Positions 62,250 to 64,000 of a stretch of 64,000 nt of DNA are shown in pieces. The stretch is from Rhodoferax sp. (GTDB taxonomy: Bacteria; Pseudomonadota; Gammaproteobacteria; Burkholderiales; Burkholderiaceae_C). The notes beneath the pieces are model-generated. The model did not search any database. It was not told the DNA's origin and saw only the letters and a list, made by a program, of their open reading frames with translations. The number at the start of each line of letters is the position of its first letter. Positions within the stretch are counted from its first letter, which is position 1. The position numbers and the translations under genes were made by a program. The DNA is taken from NCBI RefSeq assembly GCF_018780565.1, contig NZ_JADMJN010000005.1:558001-622000 (forward strand). The letters are read 5' to 3'.

Positions 62250-63668
62250 TCAGTGCCCGGAATGACCTGCAGGCTTGCGAATCCGGACCTCGGTCGCGGG
62301 GCCGGGCGGTAGCGTCGACAGGTTTGGTTTTTCAGCCCCGGGGCGAGCAGGCTCGGGCAGTGCACCCGTCCATTCATAGGCCTGGGTGCCTGTCGGTTGC
62401 TTGTACCAACCCGGGTCCTTGTAATCACCCGGCCGTTGGTCCTTACGCACCTTGAGTACGCTGAACATGCCGCCCATCTCCAGGCTGCCGTAGGGGCCGG
62501 TACCGGTCATCATGGGCGCCGTGTTCTCCGGGATCTCCATTTCCATATCGCCCATATCAGCCATGCCGCGCTCACCCATGACCATATAGTCGGGTACGGC
62601 CTTTTGCAGCTTCTTGATCAGGCCGCGGTGGTCCACGCCAATCATGGTGGGCACGTCGTGGCCCATCGCATTCATGGTGTGGTGGCTCTTGTGGCAATGA
62701 AAGGCCCAGTCACCCTCCTCGTCTGCCATGAATTCGATCTGCCGCATCTGTCCCACCGCCACATCGGTAGTGACTTCCGGCCAGCGCGCGGCCATAGGCC
62801 TTGGTCCGCCGTCGCCCCCCGTGACGACGAATTCATGGCCGTGCAGGTGGATGGGGTGGTTCGTCATGGTGAGATTGCCCATTCTGATGCGCACCTTGTC
62901 GCCCTTGCGTACGTTGAGCGTATCAATACCGGGAAACACCCGGCTGTTCCAGGACCAGAGGTTGAACTCGGTCATGGTCATGATCTTCGGTGTCATGCTG
63001 CCGGGATCGATGTCGTAGGCGTTGAGCAGGAACACAAAGTCTCGGTCCACCTCGTCGATCAACGGATGCCTGGCTTTGGGGTGCGTAATCCAGAAGCCCA
63101 TCATGCCCATCGCCATCTGGGTCATCTCGTCGGCATGGGGGTGGTACATGAAGGTGCCGGGACGCCGCGCAATGAACTCATAGACAAAAGTCTTGCCAAC
63201 CTCAATCGCCGGCTGGGTCAAGCCCGAGACACCGTCCATCCCATTGGGCAAGCGCTGGCCGTGCCAGTGCACGCTGGTGCGCTCGGGCAGCTTGTTGGTG
63301 ACGAAAATGCGCACGCGATCACCCTCCACCACCTCAATCGTAGGGCCTGGGCTTTGCCCGTTGTAGCCCCACATATTGGCATTGAAGCCAGGTGCCATCT
63401 CGCGCACCACGGGTTCAGCCACCAGGTGAAATTCCTTCACCCCATGCTTCATGCGCCAGGGCAGCGTCCAGCCGTTGAGCGTGACCACGGGCTTGTAGGG
63501 CCGGCCTGTTGAGGGTGCCAGCGGCGGCATGGTGTCAGGCCTGGCCTGCAGGACCGGTTCAGGCAATGCGGCCATGGCCACGCGGCTGACGGCGCTGGCA
63601 GCCACGGCAGTAGCAGTCGCGGCAGCAGCGCCGGCAAAAAAATGTCTGCGGTTTTGGTTGATGCTCAT
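62250..63668 (-). CDS. Multicopper oxidase with Tat signal (copper tolerance)
   Basis: This 472-residue enzyme probably oxidises Cu(I) to the less toxic Cu(II) in the periplasm. A twin-arginine signal (NRRHFF, 6-11, then an alanine-rich stretch) indicates export folded with copper. All four histidine motifs are present: HWHG (134-137), HPH (176-178), HPIHLHGHEF (271-280) and HCHKSHHTMNAM (324-335). A late Met-rich stretch (MGERGMADMGDMEMEIPENT) could bind Cu(I). The ATG at 63668 has AAAGGA 7 bases upstream and starts one base after the TolC-like stop. Confidence 0.93.
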   Translation of the reverse strand: MSINQNRRHFFAGAAAATATAVAASAVSRVAMAALPEPVLQARPDTMPPLAPSTGRPYKPVVTLNGWTLPWRMKHGVKEFHLVAEPVVREMAPGFNANMWGYNGQSPGPTIEVVEGDRVRIFVTNKLPERTSVHWHGQRLPNGMDGVSGLTQPAIEVGKTFVYEFIARRPGTFMYHPHADEMTQMAMGMMGFWITHPKARHPLIDEVDRDFVFLLNAYDIDPGSMTPKIMTMTEFNLWSWNSRVFPGIDTLNVRKGDKVRIRMGNLTMTNHPIHLHGHEFVVTGGDGGPRPMAARWPEVTTDVAVGQMRQIEFMADEEGDWAFHCHKSHHTMNAMGHDVPTMIGVDHRGLIKKLQKAVPDYMVMGERGMADMGDMEMEIPENTAPMMTGTGPYGSLEMGGMFSVLKVRKDQRPGDYKDPGWYKQPTGTQAYEWTGALPEPARPGAEKPNLSTLPPGPATEVRIRKPAGHSGH

Positions 63669-63669
63669 C

Positions 63670-64000
63670 TCAATGTCCTTTGGCTTCGCTGCCGCTGCTT
63701 GAAGCATTGGCGGAAGTCGCACCCATCAAACCAGCAGATGTGCCGGTGAGTGTGGTTTGCAGGTCGGTGTCTGCCAGCCAGAAATCGCGCTGGGCCTCAA
63801 TGCTGGCGTTGACTGCGGCGATGCTGGTGCGGGTATCGGCCAGCAGCTCAAACACGCTGGCAAGCATCCCGTTGTAGCGCAAAAGCAGCTCGTTGTTGAT
63901 GAACTTGCGCAAGGGCACCACCTCGTCGCGATAATGCCGGGCCAGGTCATATGCGGTGCGCCATGCGTGGTAGCTCTCTCGGGCCTCGGACCTCGCCTTG
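63670..64000 (-). CDS. TolC-family outer membrane efflux protein, C-terminal part (cut by window edge)
   Basis: The frame is open from the right edge of the window and ends at TGA 63672-63670. Visible residues include ESYHAWRTAYDLARHYRDEV, then VPLRKFINNELLLRYNGM and LASVFELLADTRTSIAAVN, typical of the C-terminal helices of TolC-like efflux proteins in copper or heavy-metal loci. The tail is Ser/Ala rich. It lies one base upstream of the multicopper oxidase, so it opens or continues the operon. Its N-terminus and any RND pump partners lie outside the window. Confidence 0.88.
   Translation of the reverse strand, partial: KARSEARESYHAWRTAYDLARHYRDEVVPLRKFINNELLLRYNGMLASVFELLADTRTSIAAVNASIEAQRDFWLADTDLQTTLTGTSAGLMGATSANASSSGSEAKGH

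Overview
The window is ordinary chromosomal DNA of a GC-rich betaproteobacterium. Gene order and protein style fit Burkholderiales, family Comamonadaceae (Rhodoferax/Polaromonas-like). Support comes from the run ndk-rlmN-pilW-rodZ-ispG-hisS-yfgM-bamB-der-hfq-hflX-hflK-hflC-hisZ-purA, the 2-oxoglutarate dehydrogenase order odhA-odhB-lpd, and a dispersed intergenic repeat that I recall from this family. The genus is inference. I see no rRNA, tRNA, CRISPR array, insertion sequence or prophage, and no gene-free stretch longer than about 280 bases.

Layout. 1-7.3 kb is lipid catabolism: a MOSC protein overlapping an acyl-CoA dehydrogenase (minus), then a thiolase, a two-domain hydratase/3-hydroxyacyl-CoA dehydrogenase, an SDR and a membrane-anchored lipase-like hydrolase (plus). 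A perfect palindrome sits between the divergent dehydrogenase and thiolase. 7.2-13 kb holds a GAF-PAS-GGDEF-EAL protein coupled to a 72-residue orphan, then an alpha/beta hydrolase with a wax ester synthase/DGAT (storage lipid) and an SMP-30 protein. 13-21.5 kb holds split chromate transporter subunits, a lipoprotein, rlmB, a DUF3297 protein, an ABC ATPase divergent from tesA, mnmH, a gene remnant, and metC with a phosphoribosyltransferase.

21.6-39.7 kb is a long minus-strand housekeeping block, read from scpB down to purA. It covers chromosome segregation (scpB), RNA modification (rluB-like, rlmN), nucleotide metabolism (ndk, purA), cell shape and pili (rodZ, pilW), isoprenoids (ispG), tRNA charging and histidine synthesis (hisS, hisZ), outer-membrane assembly (bamB), ribosome assembly (der), RNA chaperoning (hfq) and the HflKC protease modulator. 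Many neighbours overlap by 1-8 bases, which suggests translational coupling.

39.8-46.5 kb holds rluD divergent from bamD, a YoaA/DinG helicase, a DUF465 protein, a lone PP2C phosphatase, a coiled-coil secreted protein and zapE. 46.5-52.2 kb is the 2-oxoglutarate dehydrogenase operon. 52.4-56.9 kb holds prpE, an isochorismatase-like hydrolase, a TetR regulator behind a very AT-rich region, and an AcuI/YhdH reductase; together they could feed acryloyl-CoA or propionate into propionyl-CoA (inference). 57-60.9 kb holds an NlpC/P60 peptidase, an uncharacterised Cys/His-rich membrane protein, a 3'-5' exonuclease-like protein and a Gcr-type 'site-specific recombinase' family membrane protein. 60.9 kb to the end is a copper-handling operon read leftward: TolC-like protein (cut by the window edge), multicopper oxidase, cupredoxin, DUF411 protein and CusF-like protein.

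No clearly new multi-gene system stands out. The most useful leads are the Cys/His membrane protein at 57.7 kb, the operator-like palindromes at 1.88 kb and 55.8 kb, a dispersed repeat that also appears inside coding sequence, several genes that look leaderless, and a LOV-like PAS domain lacking its photoactive cysteine.
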